NCBI RefSeq assembly: GCF_021026375.1
Contig: NZ_JAJNDB010000002.1
Span: forward strand, 1-64,000
Reading direction: 5' to 3'
Source of the DNA: Actinomycetospora endophytica
GTDB taxonomy: Bacteria; Actinomycetota; Actinomycetes; Mycobacteriales; Pseudonocardiaceae
DNA length: 64,000 bases
This document shows, piece by piece, positions 1-8,002 of this stretch (within the stretch, counting starts at the first letter, position 1; each line of letters opens with the position of its first letter). Under the pieces are notes generated by a model. It saw nothing but the letters and a program-made list of their open reading frames with translations. It had not been told where the DNA came from and did no database searches. The translations under genes were made by a program, and so were the position numbers.

Positions 1-2
1 TC

Positions 3-1196
3 CTCGGCGGTGAGGGCGGCGGCCCCGGTGGCGGCCGCGGCGGCCCGGGCGGCATGCGCGCCGGGATGCCCGGCGGCGCCATGCCGGGCGGTCCCGGCGG
101 CATGCCCGGCGGTCCGGGTGGCCCCGGAGGCTTCGGCCCGGGCGGTGGTGGCTTCGGTGGGTCGCCGAGCCCGTGGCGGCTGCTGACCTCGGAGTTCGCC
201 GGCAACGCCTCCTGGCTGCTGCCCGCCGGCATCGTCCTGCTCCTCGCCGGACTCTGGTTCACCCGCCGCACCCCACGCACCGACCGCGCCCGCGCGCTGC
301 TGCTGCTCGGCGGCGGCTGGCTGGCCGTCCACGCCATCGTGTTCTCCGCGATGAGCGGGATCATCCACCCCTACTACACCGTCGCCCTGGTCCCCGGCGT
401 CGCCCTCACCGCCGCCGCCGGCGCGTCGATCCTGTGGCGCCACCGCACCCAACTGCCCGCGCGGATCGTCCTCGCCATCACCGTCGCCGGCACCGCCGCC
501 TGGAGCGCGGTCGTGCTCACCCAGGCCGACTGGGGCTCCTGGCTGCGCTGGATCATCATCACCGCCGGCGTCCTCGGCGCGATCGGGCTGCTCCTGCCCC
601 GCCTGCCCGCCCGCCGCGCCCTGACGACCGTGATCACCGTCCTGGCCCTGGTCGGCACGATCGGCGCCTCCACCGCCTACGCCGCGGTCACCGCCGCCAC
701 CCCGCACCAGGGGTCGATCGTCTCCGCCGGCCCGAACACCGGCAACGTCATGGGTGGCCCAGGTGGCATGGGTGGTCCCGGTGGCGCGGCCCGCGCCGGT
801 CAGGCCGACCGGATGCGCGGCATGGGCGGACCCGGGCAGGGACAGGAGACCTCGCCGCAGCTGGTGGCGCTCCTCCGGGCGGCCGGCACCCGCTGGGCCG
901 CCGCGACCACCGGCGCCATGAACCAGGCCGGCCTGCAGCTCTCCTCCGGGGTGCCGGTCATGCCCATCGGCGGCTTCATGGGCAGCGACCCCGCCCCGAC
1001 CCTCGCGCAGTTCCAGCAGGACGTCGCCACCGGCCAGATCCGCTACTTCATCGAGGGCGGCGGCCCCGGCGGCGGGATGGGCGGCCCGATGAGCCGCGGG
1101 GGCTCGGGCGAGATCAGCTCGTGGGTGACGAGCCACTTCACGAAGATCGAGGTCGGTGGGACCACCGTCTACGACCTGAGCAAGCCCGTGTCCTGA
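3..1196 (+). CDS. Membrane glycosyltransferase, GT39/ArnT-like, C-terminal part (5' truncated by window)
   Basis: The frame is already open at the first bases, so the N-terminal catalytic half (where the GT39 acidic residues sit) lies outside the window. What remains is a Gly/Pro/Met-rich linker of repeated GGPGG/GMPGG units, several hydrophobic segments (for example around WLLPAGIVLLLAGLWF and VALVPGVALTAAAGA), a second Gly/Met-rich linker, and a soluble tail ending in VYDLSKPVS. Actinobacterial YkcA/YkcB-type mannosyltransferases share this plan: polytopic core, glycine-rich loop, small C-terminal extracytoplasmic domain. They transfer a sugar from a polyprenyl-phosphate donor outside the membrane. 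The family call rests on recognising this C-terminal architecture. The donor and acceptor cannot be deduced. A strong hairpin follows the stop. Confidence 0.75.
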   Translation, partial: LGGEGGGPGGGRGGPGGMRAGMPGGAMPGGPGGMPGGPGGPGGFGPGGGGFGGSPSPWRLLTSEFAGNASWLLPAGIVLLLAGLWFTRRTPRTDRARALLLLGGGWLAVHAIVFSAMSGIIHPYYTVALVPGVALTAAAGASILWRHRTQLPARIVLAITVAGTAAWSAVVLTQADWGSWLRWIIITAGVLGAIGLLLPRLPARRALTTVITVLALVGTIGASTAYAAVTAATPHQGSIVSAGPNTGNVMGGPGGMGGPGGAARAGQADRMRGMGGPGQGQETSPQLVALLRAAGTRWAAATTGAMNQAGLQLSSGVPVMPIGGFMGSDPAPTLAQFQQDVATGQIRYFIEGGGPGGGMGGPMSRGGSGEISSWVTSHFTKIEVGGTTVYDLSKPVS

Positions 1197-1211
1197 CGGC
1201 TACGCCGATCG

Positions 1212-1248
1212 ACGGGCGGTGTCCTCCCCGGCGGAGGACACCGCCCGT
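1212..1248. terminator. Perfect 16-bp stem hairpin
   Basis: ACGGGCGGTGTCCTCC and its exact reverse complement are separated by five bases, starting 15 bases after the glycosyltransferase stop codon. There is no T-run, as is usual in high-GC actinobacteria. It most likely ends the glycosyltransferase transcript. Confidence 0.8.
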
Positions 1249-1325
1249 ACGCATGTCCGAGCCCCGTCGCCGATCCACAGACGGCACTCAGGAAGGATCC
1301 AGGATCGGGCGTCAGGATCGAGGAC

Positions 1326-1862
1326 ATGAGGTTCTCGTTGCACTCGGGTCGGCACGCCGTCCCGCCGGTATCCGGGTCGCGGGCTCCCCACCCGGCCGGG
1401 CCCCGCGAGCAACCGACCGTTCCGGTGCCCACCCAGCACCGTCCCGCGCTGGACCACCCGAGCGGCCCGCTGCCGGTGCCGCCGGACGAGCGCCTCGTCG
1501 ACGAGGACCCGGCGACCGTCGAGGTCGTCGCCTCGCGCTCCACGGCACGTCTGCTCGAGGCCGTGGCCCCCCGGACCTGGCGGATCGTCGCGACGGAACG
1601 TCCGTCCCACCACCCGTGCGTCGACTTCGTCGTGTTCCACGAGCCCGATCCGGCGCTCGTCGCCGACGTCATCGACCGTCAGCCGGGGGCCGAGGTCGTC
1701 GTGCTCCTCGCCCGCAACGCACCGACCGAGCAGATCGTCGCGATGCTCGACGCGGGGGTCTCGATCTGCCTGCGCGAGAGCCCCGCGCGACTGGTCGCCG
1801 GTCACATGCTGGCGCGACGCCGTCGCGGAGGGCCACGACGCCGGCCCCGCGTCGAAAGATGA
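1326..1862 (+). CDS. Hypothetical protein with degenerate response-regulator receiver-like fold
   Basis: 178 residues. The start is supported by a GAGGA-type ribosome binding site just upstream. The first ~55 residues are Pro/His-rich and probably disordered. Residues ~60-165 alternate short hydrophobic strands and helices (TVEVVASRSTARLL, VDFVVFHEPDPALV, AEVVVLLARNAP, MLDAGVSICLRES) in the pattern of a receiver domain, but I see no clear phosphoacceptor Asp context and no DNA-binding domain follows. The tail is Arg-rich. It could be the stand-alone receiver-like remnant of a LuxR-type regulator. It is flanked by unrelated genes on the same strand. Function is unknown. Confidence 0.55.
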   Translation: MRFSLHSGRHAVPPVSGSRAPHPAGPREQPTVPVPTQHRPALDHPSGPLPVPPDERLVDEDPATVEVVASRSTARLLEAVAPRTWRIVATERPSHHPCVDFVVFHEPDPALVADVIDRQPGAEVVVLLARNAPTEQIVAMLDAGVSICLRESPARLVAGHMLARRRRGGPRRRPRVER

Positions 1863-1923
1863 CGAACGAGTTCCTCCGGTTGGTGTAACGCCAGGCCCGA
1901 TTTCGTGCGATTCGTGGTCGACG

Positions 1924-1943
1924 GTCCCGCGCTGTAGCGGGAC
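1924..1943. promoter_or_regulatory. Short hairpin in the leader before the surface protein gene
   Basis: GTCCCGC and GCGGGAC flank GCTGTA, about 23 bases before the next start codon. It may terminate transcription from the gene upstream, or it may be a leader structure of the Excalibur-protein/sortase mRNA. The sequence alone does not decide between these. Confidence 0.4.
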
Positions 1944-1966
1944 GGGAGACCGAGAGGCACGGGCCG

Positions 1967-3220
1967 ATGAGGGCTGGCAGGGGCATTCGCACCGCAGCGG
2001 TGCTGATGGCGGGGTTGGTGGGGGCCGCAGTGCTCGCACCGGGAATGGCGTTCGCGGAGGACACGCCGAGCCCATCGATCGTGTGCTCCGGCAACACGGT
2101 CCCGAACGCGGCCGGGACGGCCTGCGAGTCGTCGAGCAGTGAGTCGTCGAGCACCGGGTCGCCCAGCGTCGGGTCGCCGAGCACCGGGTCCGCCACGGAC
2201 ACCAGCACGCCGACCACCACGACGCCCTCGACCGACTCCTCGACCCCGACGACGGGCGGCAGCGGGTCCGGCTCAACGCCGGAGTCCGGCGCCGCGTCGT
2301 CGTCCGGCGGGACCGGCCAGACCTCGTCCGACAACGGGGCCACCTCCGGCTCCACCCCCGCCACCGGCGGTACGACGACCGGTGACTCGGCCACCCCCGC
2401 CTCCCCGGCCAAGGCCGCCACCCCCGCCGTCGCGACCCCGCCCACCGACACCCTCGCCTCGGTGTCCGACGCGGCCTCGACGCTGGCCGGGACCACCGTC
2501 CCCGGCGGGACGATCACCGACGTCCTCAAGAACCTGCCGACCGGCAACCTCACCGGGCTCGGCACCATCCCGACGCTCCCGGACACCGGCCAGTTCGACA
2601 ACGCCCAGGACGCCTGCCTGTACCTGGCCAGCAAGGTGAACGCCCCGGCCGGCTCGGAGGCGAGCCTCGGCGACCAGTTCAAGAGCTTCTGCGGCGGGCT
2701 CCCGTCCACCTCGACGGCGTCGCTGACCGACCTGATCACCGCGCTGACCAACCTGCTGAAGTCGCTGCAGTCGACCCCGACCTCGTCGTCCGGGAACACC
2801 AGCACCACCCCGATCTACACCTCGTGGGGGTACCTGCCCGCGTCCTTCTGGGACCTGGACTGCTCGGACCTGACCTACGACGAGGCCCAGTGGGTCCTCA
2901 AGGCCGACAAGAGCGACCCGAACCACCTCGACGGTGACCACGACGGCATCGCCTGCGAGCGCAACTACCGCGACTACCACGAGGTCTGCGACGACTACCA
3001 CGGTTACCCGGTGGGCGCCGTCGCGACCGGTGACTCGGCCTCGCCGGTCACCCCGGCCCTCGGCATGGCCCTGGGGGGCCTGGCCCTCGCGACCGTCGCC
3101 GGTGCCACCGCGGGCCGCCGCGAGGACACCGTGAACAGCGGGTCCGACCAGTCCGACGGCGACGCCGGCGACGACGAGGGTGCCCTGGCGGGCGACCTCC
3201 TGACCGTCGGGGAGTGCTGA
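1967..3220 (+). CDS. Secreted Excalibur-domain surface protein, probable class F sortase substrate
   Basis: 417 residues. An N-terminal signal peptide (Arg-rich start, hydrophobic core, cleavage near GMAFA-ED) leads into a Ser/Thr/Gly/Pro-rich stalk (~35-165) and a middle domain with two cysteines. An Excalibur calcium-binding motif follows, with the hallmark DGDHDGIACE near residues 321-330. The C-terminus has PVGAVATGD (about 347-355), a hydrophobic helix (ALGMALGGLALATVAGATAG), then GRRED and an acidic tail. This layout (x-TG motif, membrane helix, Arg pair) is that of a cell-wall sorting signal. The sortase gene starts two bases after this stop codon, so the pair is very likely co-translated and functionally linked. 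The ligand of the Excalibur domain is unknown. Confidence 0.8.
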   Translation: MRAGRGIRTAAVLMAGLVGAAVLAPGMAFAEDTPSPSIVCSGNTVPNAAGTACESSSSESSSTGSPSVGSPSTGSATDTSTPTTTTPSTDSSTPTTGGSGSGSTPESGAASSSGGTGQTSSDNGATSGSTPATGGTTTGDSATPASPAKAATPAVATPPTDTLASVSDAASTLAGTTVPGGTITDVLKNLPTGNLTGLGTIPTLPDTGQFDNAQDACLYLASKVNAPAGSEASLGDQFKSFCGGLPSTSTASLTDLITALTNLLKSLQSTPTSSSGNTSTTPIYTSWGYLPASFWDLDCSDLTYDEAQWVLKADKSDPNHLDGDHDGIACERNYRDYHEVCDDYHGYPVGAVATGDSASPVTPALGMALGGLALATVAGATAGRREDTVNSGSDQSDGDAGDDEGALAGDLLTVGEC

Positions 3221-3221
3221 C

Positions 3222-3908
3222 ATGACGGCGTCGGGGACGCTCGAGCGCGAGACGGAACGGACCGGGTCCCACCCCGGTCGGGTCACCACGGTCACCGGCC
3301 GGATCGCCTCGGTCCTGACCACGCTGATCGTCGTCGTGCTGGCCGGGGCCGCGCTGTTCGCGGTCGTCTCCGGGAGCAGTTCCGCCCGGACCTCGACCAC
3401 GACGGTGCCGGTGCCGGCGGGCGCGTCCACGGTGACGCTCCCGGTGGCGTCCTCGGCGCCGACCGGGATCGAGATCCCCGCGATCGGCCTGACCCGGAGC
3501 TCGATCATGCAGCTCGGGTACAACGAGGACCTGTCGCTGCAGGTCCCGCCGGACGCGGCCACCGTCGGCTGGTTCTCGCGGGGCGCGGCCCCCGGGACGA
3601 ACGGGCCCGCGGTGTTCGCGTCGCACATCAACTACGGCGGGAAGAAGGGCGGCTTCGCGGACATCGCGCAGCTCGCCGCGGGTGACGAGGTCCTCGTCCA
3701 CCGCGCGGACGGGACGTCGGTGGTGTTCGTCGTCGACCGCGTCGAGCGGGCGTCGAAGAAGGCGTTCCCGACGGCGCAGGTGTACGGCCCGACCACCGGG
3801 TCCGAGATCCGTCTCATCACCTGTGGCGGCACGTTCGACCCGGCGACCCGGAACTATGAAGACAACGTCATCGTCTTCGGGCGGGCCACCCGGGCCTATC
3901 ACGGCTGA
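3222..3908 (+). CDS. Class F sortase
   Basis: 228 residues, starting one base after the preceding stop with a GGGGAG ribosome site. An N-terminal membrane anchor (~25-50, VLTTLIVVVLAGAALFAVV) is followed by a Thr/Ser linker and a sortase beta-barrel. The catalytic triad is visible: His135 in ASHIN, Cys201 in LITCGG, Arg210 in ATRNY. The short length and TCGG motif fit class F (actinobacterial) sortases, which cleave a TG-containing sorting motif and transfer the protein to a cell-surface nucleophile. The adjacent Excalibur protein is the obvious substrate candidate, although sortases of this class can also serve unlinked genes. Confidence 0.9.
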   Translation: MTASGTLERETERTGSHPGRVTTVTGRIASVLTTLIVVVLAGAALFAVVSGSSSARTSTTTVPVPAGASTVTLPVASSAPTGIEIPAIGLTRSSIMQLGYNEDLSLQVPPDAATVGWFSRGAAPGTNGPAVFASHINYGGKKGGFADIAQLAAGDEVLVHRADGTSVVFVVDRVERASKKAFPTAQVYGPTTGSEIRLITCGGTFDPATRNYEDNVIVFGRATRAYHG

Positions 3909-3971
3909 TCCACCGGTCACACCGGGGGCGCTCTCACGGAATCATCAGGTCCGGCATGGATCCTGGGCTTC

Positions 3972-4697
3972 ATGACCTCCGCCGGAACGATCGCCTCGCG
4001 GCCCACCGTCCCGCTGCGTCCCTCCCCCGTCGGGAGGGCTCCGCAGCCGGGAGGGTGGGCCGCTCGCGTCGTCATCGGCCTGTTCCTCGCCGCGGCGGGT
4101 GTGGCCGTGACCGGGGCGAGCTGGCTGCTGCTGGTGGCCGACGACCACGGACGCCGGGTCGACAACGGCCTCATGCGCGCGGTGGAGAACCACTTCGGGT
4201 CGGCGCAGACGCAGATCCTCGACGTGCTGCACCTGGTGAGCGTGGTCTCGGTCGGTCTCGCGCTGGTCGTCGTGGCGGGGATCGCCCTCGTCCGGCGCCG
4301 ACCGGGTGCCGCGGTGGCCGGGATCGCACTCGTGCTCCTGACCCAGGTCACCACCCAGGGGCTCAAGTCGGTGCTCCCGCGCGAGGGCGCCTCGGAGAAC
4401 TCGTTGCCGAGCGGTCACGTCACGGTGATCACGGCGCTGGTCGTCGCGACGCTGCTGGCGCTGCCGCCGGTGCTGCGGTGGGTCGCGGGCGTGGCCGGGC
4501 TGGTCCTCGTGGCGGGAGCCTCGGTCGCGGTGATGGCCGTGGGCTGGCACCGGCCGGGCGACGTGCTCGCGGCGTTCGGTGTGGTCGCCGCGGTCGGTGG
4601 CGGGCTCCTGCTCATCGACGGGGTGCGGCGCGCGGTCGTCGGGACCGATCGGCCGAGCGCGGGTCCGGGTCCGGTTCCGACGATGCGGCGCTACTGA
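3972..4697 (+). CDS. PAP2-family membrane phosphatase
   Basis: 241 residues with about five to six membrane helices. The three phosphatase signature blocks are present in order: KSVLPREG (motif 1), SLPSGH (motif 2, catalytic His) and GWHRPGDVL (motif 3, nucleophilic His). Family members dephosphorylate lipid phosphates or polyprenyl pyrophosphates on the outer membrane face. The N-terminal ~30 residues are basic and Pro-rich. The gene stands alone on its strand and converges with the methyltransferase gene across a palindromic repeat region. Substrate cannot be assigned. Confidence 0.88.
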   Translation: MTSAGTIASRPTVPLRPSPVGRAPQPGGWAARVVIGLFLAAAGVAVTGASWLLLVADDHGRRVDNGLMRAVENHFGSAQTQILDVLHLVSVVSVGLALVVVAGIALVRRRPGAAVAGIALVLLTQVTTQGLKSVLPREGASENSLPSGHVTVITALVVATLLALPPVLRWVAGVAGLVLVAGASVAVMAVGWHRPGDVLAAFGVVAAVGGGLLLIDGVRRAVVGTDRPSAGPGPVPTMRRY

Positions 4698-4702
4698 CGT
4701 CC

Positions 4703-4760
4703 GGTGTCAGCGATGCCGCATCGCGGACGTCCAGTGTCAGCGATGCCGCATCGCTGACAC
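4703..4760. repeat. Duplicated palindromic repeat between convergent genes
   Basis: The core CAGCGATGCCGCATCGC occurs twice in tandem (near 4708 and 4738). The second copy is a perfect palindrome: GTGTCAGCGATG at 4734-4745, CCG, then CATCGCTGACAC at 4749-4760. The first copy is the same sequence with one changed base (CGGAC for CTGAC). It lies between the convergent PAP2 and methyltransferase genes and probably acts as a bidirectional terminator. Confidence 0.75.
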
Positions 4761-4772
4761 CGCCGGGAAGGA

Positions 4773-5516
4773 TCAGCCCGGAGCGTTCGCGTCCACGATC
4801 CGGATCCCGCCGAGCGACTGCTCGCGCACCCCGGTCCACCCCCGCGACCGCATCTCGCCGGACAGGTCGCCCGCCCCGAAGAGCCGCGCCTGTCCGAACC
4901 GCGCCAGCACGTCGGTGAACGGGCGAAGGACCCCGGGTGCGTGCGCCGGGACCGCGAGCGCGGCGGGTGCGCCGGGACGCAGGACCCGCGCCATCTCCTC
5001 CAGCGCCGTGCCGAGGTCGGGGACGAGGTGCAGGCACAGCGAGCAGGACACCGCGTCGATGGAGTCGGTGCGCAGCGGCAGGTCCATCGCGTCGATCCGG
5101 GCGAAGTCGACGCACGCGAACGGCGTCGAGCGCGCGGCGCGGGCGAGCATCGGCTCGGAGAGGTCCGCCGCGATGACCAGGCCGTCGCGCCCGACCGCAC
5201 GCGCCAGCCGGCGGGTCAGGGTCCCGGGCCCGCACGCGAGGTCCAGCACCGTCTCCCCGCCGGCGAGCCCCAGACGCTCGTCGACCCGGTAGAAGGCGCG
5301 CAGGTTCCCGCCGCCGACGAGGTCGGGAACCACGCCCTCGAGCCGGTCGCCGACGCCGAGGATCCCGTCGTAGGTGCCGGCGCCGCCCTCGCTCTCCCAG
5401 ACGTCCTGGACCCGCCCGCGGGTCCCGGGGCTCCCGGCGACGAGGTCGAGCCACGGCCCGGCCACGTCCACCGGCGGGCAGTCGATCAGTGCGAGCAGCC
5501 GGTCGCGGGCGCTCAC
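4773..5516 (-). CDS. Class I SAM-dependent methyltransferase
   Basis: 247 residues from a GTG start that overlaps the upstream stop codon by four bases (GTGA), so it is co-translated with the acyltransferase. A Rossmann SAM-binding core is visible: VLDLACGPGTLTRRLA (motif I), IAADLSEPMLARA (motif II acidic residue), and IDAVSCSLCLHLVPD (post-II/III) followed by ALEEMARVLRPG. This is the UbiE/trans-aconitate-methyltransferase type of small-molecule methyltransferase. The first 70 residues are a variable cap, presumably for substrate. The link to a wax ester/diacylglycerol acyltransferase suggests a lipid or fatty-acid substrate, but this is only context. Confidence 0.82.
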   Translation of the reverse strand: MSARDRLLALIDCPPVDVAGPWLDLVAGSPGTRGRVQDVWESEGGAGTYDGILGVGDRLEGVVPDLVGGGNLRAFYRVDERLGLAGGETVLDLACGPGTLTRRLARAVGRDGLVIAADLSEPMLARAARSTPFACVDFARIDAMDLPLRTDSIDAVSCSLCLHLVPDLGTALEEMARVLRPGAPAALAVPAHAPGVLRPFTDVLARFGQARLFGAGDLSGEMRSRGWTGVREQSLGGIRIVDANAPG

Positions 5517-7003
5517 GAGGCTGTTCCGCGCAGCGCCGCGAACTCGGCGACCACGAGGTCGGCCAGCCGGGAGACGTCCGGGACGCGTCGGGCGCAGGAG
5601 AGCAGGCCGATCTCGACGGAGCCGGCGTAGCTCTGCACCGTCATGTTGAGCCCCTGCCCGTCGACGATCGCGGAGACCGGGAAATAGTGCCGCGCCCTCG
5701 CCTCGCCGATGTACAGGGGTTCGCGGGGGCCCGGCACGTTCGAGATGACGACGTTGAACGGCAGTACCGCGTGGGTGGACCACCACATCGTCGCGCGGCT
5801 GACCAGCGCGGACACCGCAGGCGCTCCGAGATCGACGCCGTCGGGGGCGAGCCCGGCGGGGGTGACCGCGAAGACGGCCTTCGCCGCGTCGAGGGCGCGG
5901 TGGGCGACCGCGAGGCGCGCGTGCGGGTCGGTGACGTCGGTCGGGAGGGACGCGATGGTGCCCGACACCCGGTTGGTCCACGTGTCCGCCTCGTCGCCGG
6001 TGCGCAGCGAGACGGGGATGAGCGCGGTGAGCGGGGCGTCGGGGAGCGCGTCGTGCTCGAGCAGGTAGGTCCGCAGCGCTCCGGCACACGCCGCGACGAC
6101 GACGTCGTTGATCGTCACGTCGTCGACGTCCGCCTCCGCGGCGACCGCCTTGACGTCGGCCAGCGGCACCGACCGGTGGCAGAAGCGCCGGTACCGGCTG
6201 ATCGGGCCGTTGAACGGTGTCGGCGGGGCGGGCGTGGCGGGCAGCCGGGGCATCGCGGCGTCCGGGTCACGGTGGCGTCCGAGGTTGAGGACGTCCCCGA
6301 CCGGCCCGCGCAGGGACCGGCGCACCCGGTCCGCGAGGTCGATCACTGCGGGCTGGCGGGTGGCGGCCGCGACCTGCTGACCGGCGCGGGCCGCGAGGAG
6401 CAGCGCCCGGCCGGGCCGGGCGAGCCCGTGCCACGCGGCGCGGCCCAACAGTCCGGTGGTCGACGGCGCGTCCTCCGCCTCCCACGAGCCGGCGTCCGCG
6501 GGCCGTTCGGCGTCGGGGGCGTCGTCGAGCATCAGGGTCAGCAGCTTCGCGCCGGACGCCCCGTCGACGGCGGCGTGGTGGACCATCGTGAGCAGGGCGA
6601 ACCGGCCGTGCGGGGACTCCTCGGTCGGCGCGAGCCCGGAGATGACGTGGGAGACCCACAGCGGGTGGTCGCGGTCCATCGGCCCCGCGATGAGGCGCCC
6701 GACGAGCGTGTCGAGCTGGTCGTCGGTGCCCGGCGGCGGGACCGCGGAGTGCCGGACGTGGAAGTCGAGGTCGGGGTCCTCGGAGATCCAGTAGGGGTGG
6801 TCGAGCCCGAGCGGCACCTCGACGAGACGACGGCGCAGCGGCTCGAGCAGGTGCAGACGGTCGGCGAGCTGCTGCCGCCACGCGGTGTAGGGGTCGGCGT
6901 CGGGGTGCGGCAGGTCGAGCACGACGAGCTGGCTGATGTGGGTCGCCTGGTGATCGTCCTCGACGTCGAGGAAGGTCGCGTCCAGACCCGACAGCTGCTG
7001 CAC
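5513..7003 (-). CDS. Wax ester synthase/diacylglycerol acyltransferase (WS/DGAT)
   Basis: 496 residues from the GTG at 7003, chosen because AGGAGG lies six bases upstream and the protein then begins VQQLSGLDATFL, the usual start of this family. The catalytic HHAAVDG motif (HHxxxDG) is present about a third of the way in, with PLWVSHVISGL before it and NVVISNVPGPREPLYIGEA near the C-terminus, a conserved WS/DGAT block. The enzyme condenses acyl-CoA with diacylglycerol or fatty alcohols to make storage triacylglycerol or wax esters at the membrane/lipid-droplet surface. Actinomycetes carry many paralogues, so specificity is not deducible. It is first gene of a two-gene operon with a methyltransferase. 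Confidence 0.92.
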   Translation of the reverse strand: MQQLSGLDATFLDVEDDHQATHISQLVVLDLPHPDADPYTAWRQQLADRLHLLEPLRRRLVEVPLGLDHPYWISEDPDLDFHVRHSAVPPPGTDDQLDTLVGRLIAGPMDRDHPLWVSHVISGLAPTEESPHGRFALLTMVHHAAVDGASGAKLLTLMLDDAPDAERPADAGSWEAEDAPSTTGLLGRAAWHGLARPGRALLLAARAGQQVAAATRQPAVIDLADRVRRSLRGPVGDVLNLGRHRDPDAAMPRLPATPAPPTPFNGPISRYRRFCHRSVPLADVKAVAAEADVDDVTINDVVVAACAGALRTYLLEHDALPDAPLTALIPVSLRTGDEADTWTNRVSGTIASLPTDVTDPHARLAVAHRALDAAKAVFAVTPAGLAPDGVDLGAPAVSALVSRATMWWSTHAVLPFNVVISNVPGPREPLYIGEARARHYFPVSAIVDGQGLNMTVQSYAGSVEIGLLSCARRVPDVSRLADLVVAEFAALRGTAS

Positions 7004-7301
7004 CCGGCTCCTCCTGACGGCCCCGGCGACCCGTGAGGGCCGTTCGCCCCGCGCCGTCGCGCGGTGAGTCTGACCGGTCGGCGTGGTCCCGGCCACCCGG
7101 CCACGATTCGTGATCAACAATTACGCAAAGTCATTGTGATCGTCACCTCGTCGGCCGCTCAAGAAATCTCCCCGTCCCCCGTAACGGGAACGTGAGGGGC
7201 GCGTTGGACGCGGTGAGTGGTCATGCCGTCGTGTGTGCATGACGCCCGGCGTCATTCGGGAGACGGCGGCAGCTCCCCCCGGACACGAGGAGAGACAGTC
7301 C

Positions 7302-7964
7302 ATGGCCCGGTCCCGCCACGCCATGCGCGTGCACCCGCTGCGGAGCAAGGGCGTCGTCGTCGGCGTTCCCGTGGCGGCGGCGGTCGCCTTCGGAGCGCAC
7401 ACCGTGCTCGGGGTGACCCCTCTCTCGGACCATCAGGACACCCAGCCCTCGTCGAGCGCGCCCCAGGCCGGTGCGCCGGTGCAGTCCTACGGGCTCGCGG
7501 CCACCCCGCCGCCGACCACCCTGGGCCTGCTCGCCGGGCCGTCGGCGACGTCCGGCTCCCCGTCCGGCTCGAGCTCCGCCGGAGCCACCACCCCCGTCTC
7601 GCACGGCTCGTCCTCGGCGGGCCCGACGTCGTCGAAGCTCTCGACCGTGTCCTCCGCGGCGCACGGCAGTTCGGCGCCGGCCGGCAGCATCCCGATCACC
7701 CGGGTGGCGAGTTCGCCCGCGCCGGCCGCGGCCCCGTCGATGATGAGCTTCGCGTCCGCCCCGGCCGCGGCACCGGCGGCCGAGACCCACCAGGCCGCCC
7801 CCCAGGCCGTCGAGCGGGCGGCGGCGCCGGCGGCGAGCACGGCGACCACCCACGCCGAGCCGGCCGCGGAGAACCAGACCCCGCCGTCCTCCTCGCCCGG
7901 GGGAGCCCTGCTGAGCGCGAACCTCGGCGTCGCGAAGGTCTCGGTGCTCTCCTTCGGGGGCTGA
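7302..7964 (+). CDS. Secreted Ser/Ala/Pro-rich protein of unknown function
   Basis: 220 residues from the ATG at 7302, preceded by a GAGGAGAG ribosome site. The N-terminus is basic (RSRHAMRVHPLRSKG) followed by a hydrophobic stretch VVVGVPVAAAVAFGA, consistent with a signal peptide or membrane anchor. The rest is low-complexity: Ser/Pro-rich to ~115, then Ala-rich, ending in a short hydrophobic block (GGALLSANLGVAKVSVLSFGG). No domain is recognised. It may be a cell-wall-spanning or surface protein. The preceding divergent region of ~300 bases is the least GC-rich stretch nearby (around 7108-7140) and probably holds both promoters. Confidence 0.6.
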   Translation: MARSRHAMRVHPLRSKGVVVGVPVAAAVAFGAHTVLGVTPLSDHQDTQPSSSAPQAGAPVQSYGLAATPPPTTLGLLAGPSATSGSPSGSSSAGATTPVSHGSSSAGPTSSKLSTVSSAAHGSSAPAGSIPITRVASSPAPAAAPSMMSFASAPAAAPAAETHQAAPQAVERAAAPAASTATTHAEPAAENQTPPSSSPGGALLSANLGVAKVSVLSFGG

Positions 7965-8002
7965 TCGACACCGCGCCCGGATGGGCGGGAAGATGCCGCG
8001 CC

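Noticed and set aside
1200..2276. Long minus-strand open frame opposite the receiver-like and Excalibur genes
   Set aside because: Arg/Ser/Pro-rich translation without any domain; third-position GC bias and ribosome sites favour the plus strand. Many such antisense frames occur in this GC-rich DNA.
2273..3631. 452-residue minus-strand frame
   Set aside because: Low-complexity Gly/Val/Arg translation antisense to a signal-peptide protein and a sortase with intact catalytic residues.
4773..6089. Apparent 438-residue fusion containing the methyltransferase
   Set aside because: The first ~190 residues are Arg/Pro-rich and antisense-frame to the WS/DGAT gene; the GTGA overlap at 5513-5516 marks the real start.
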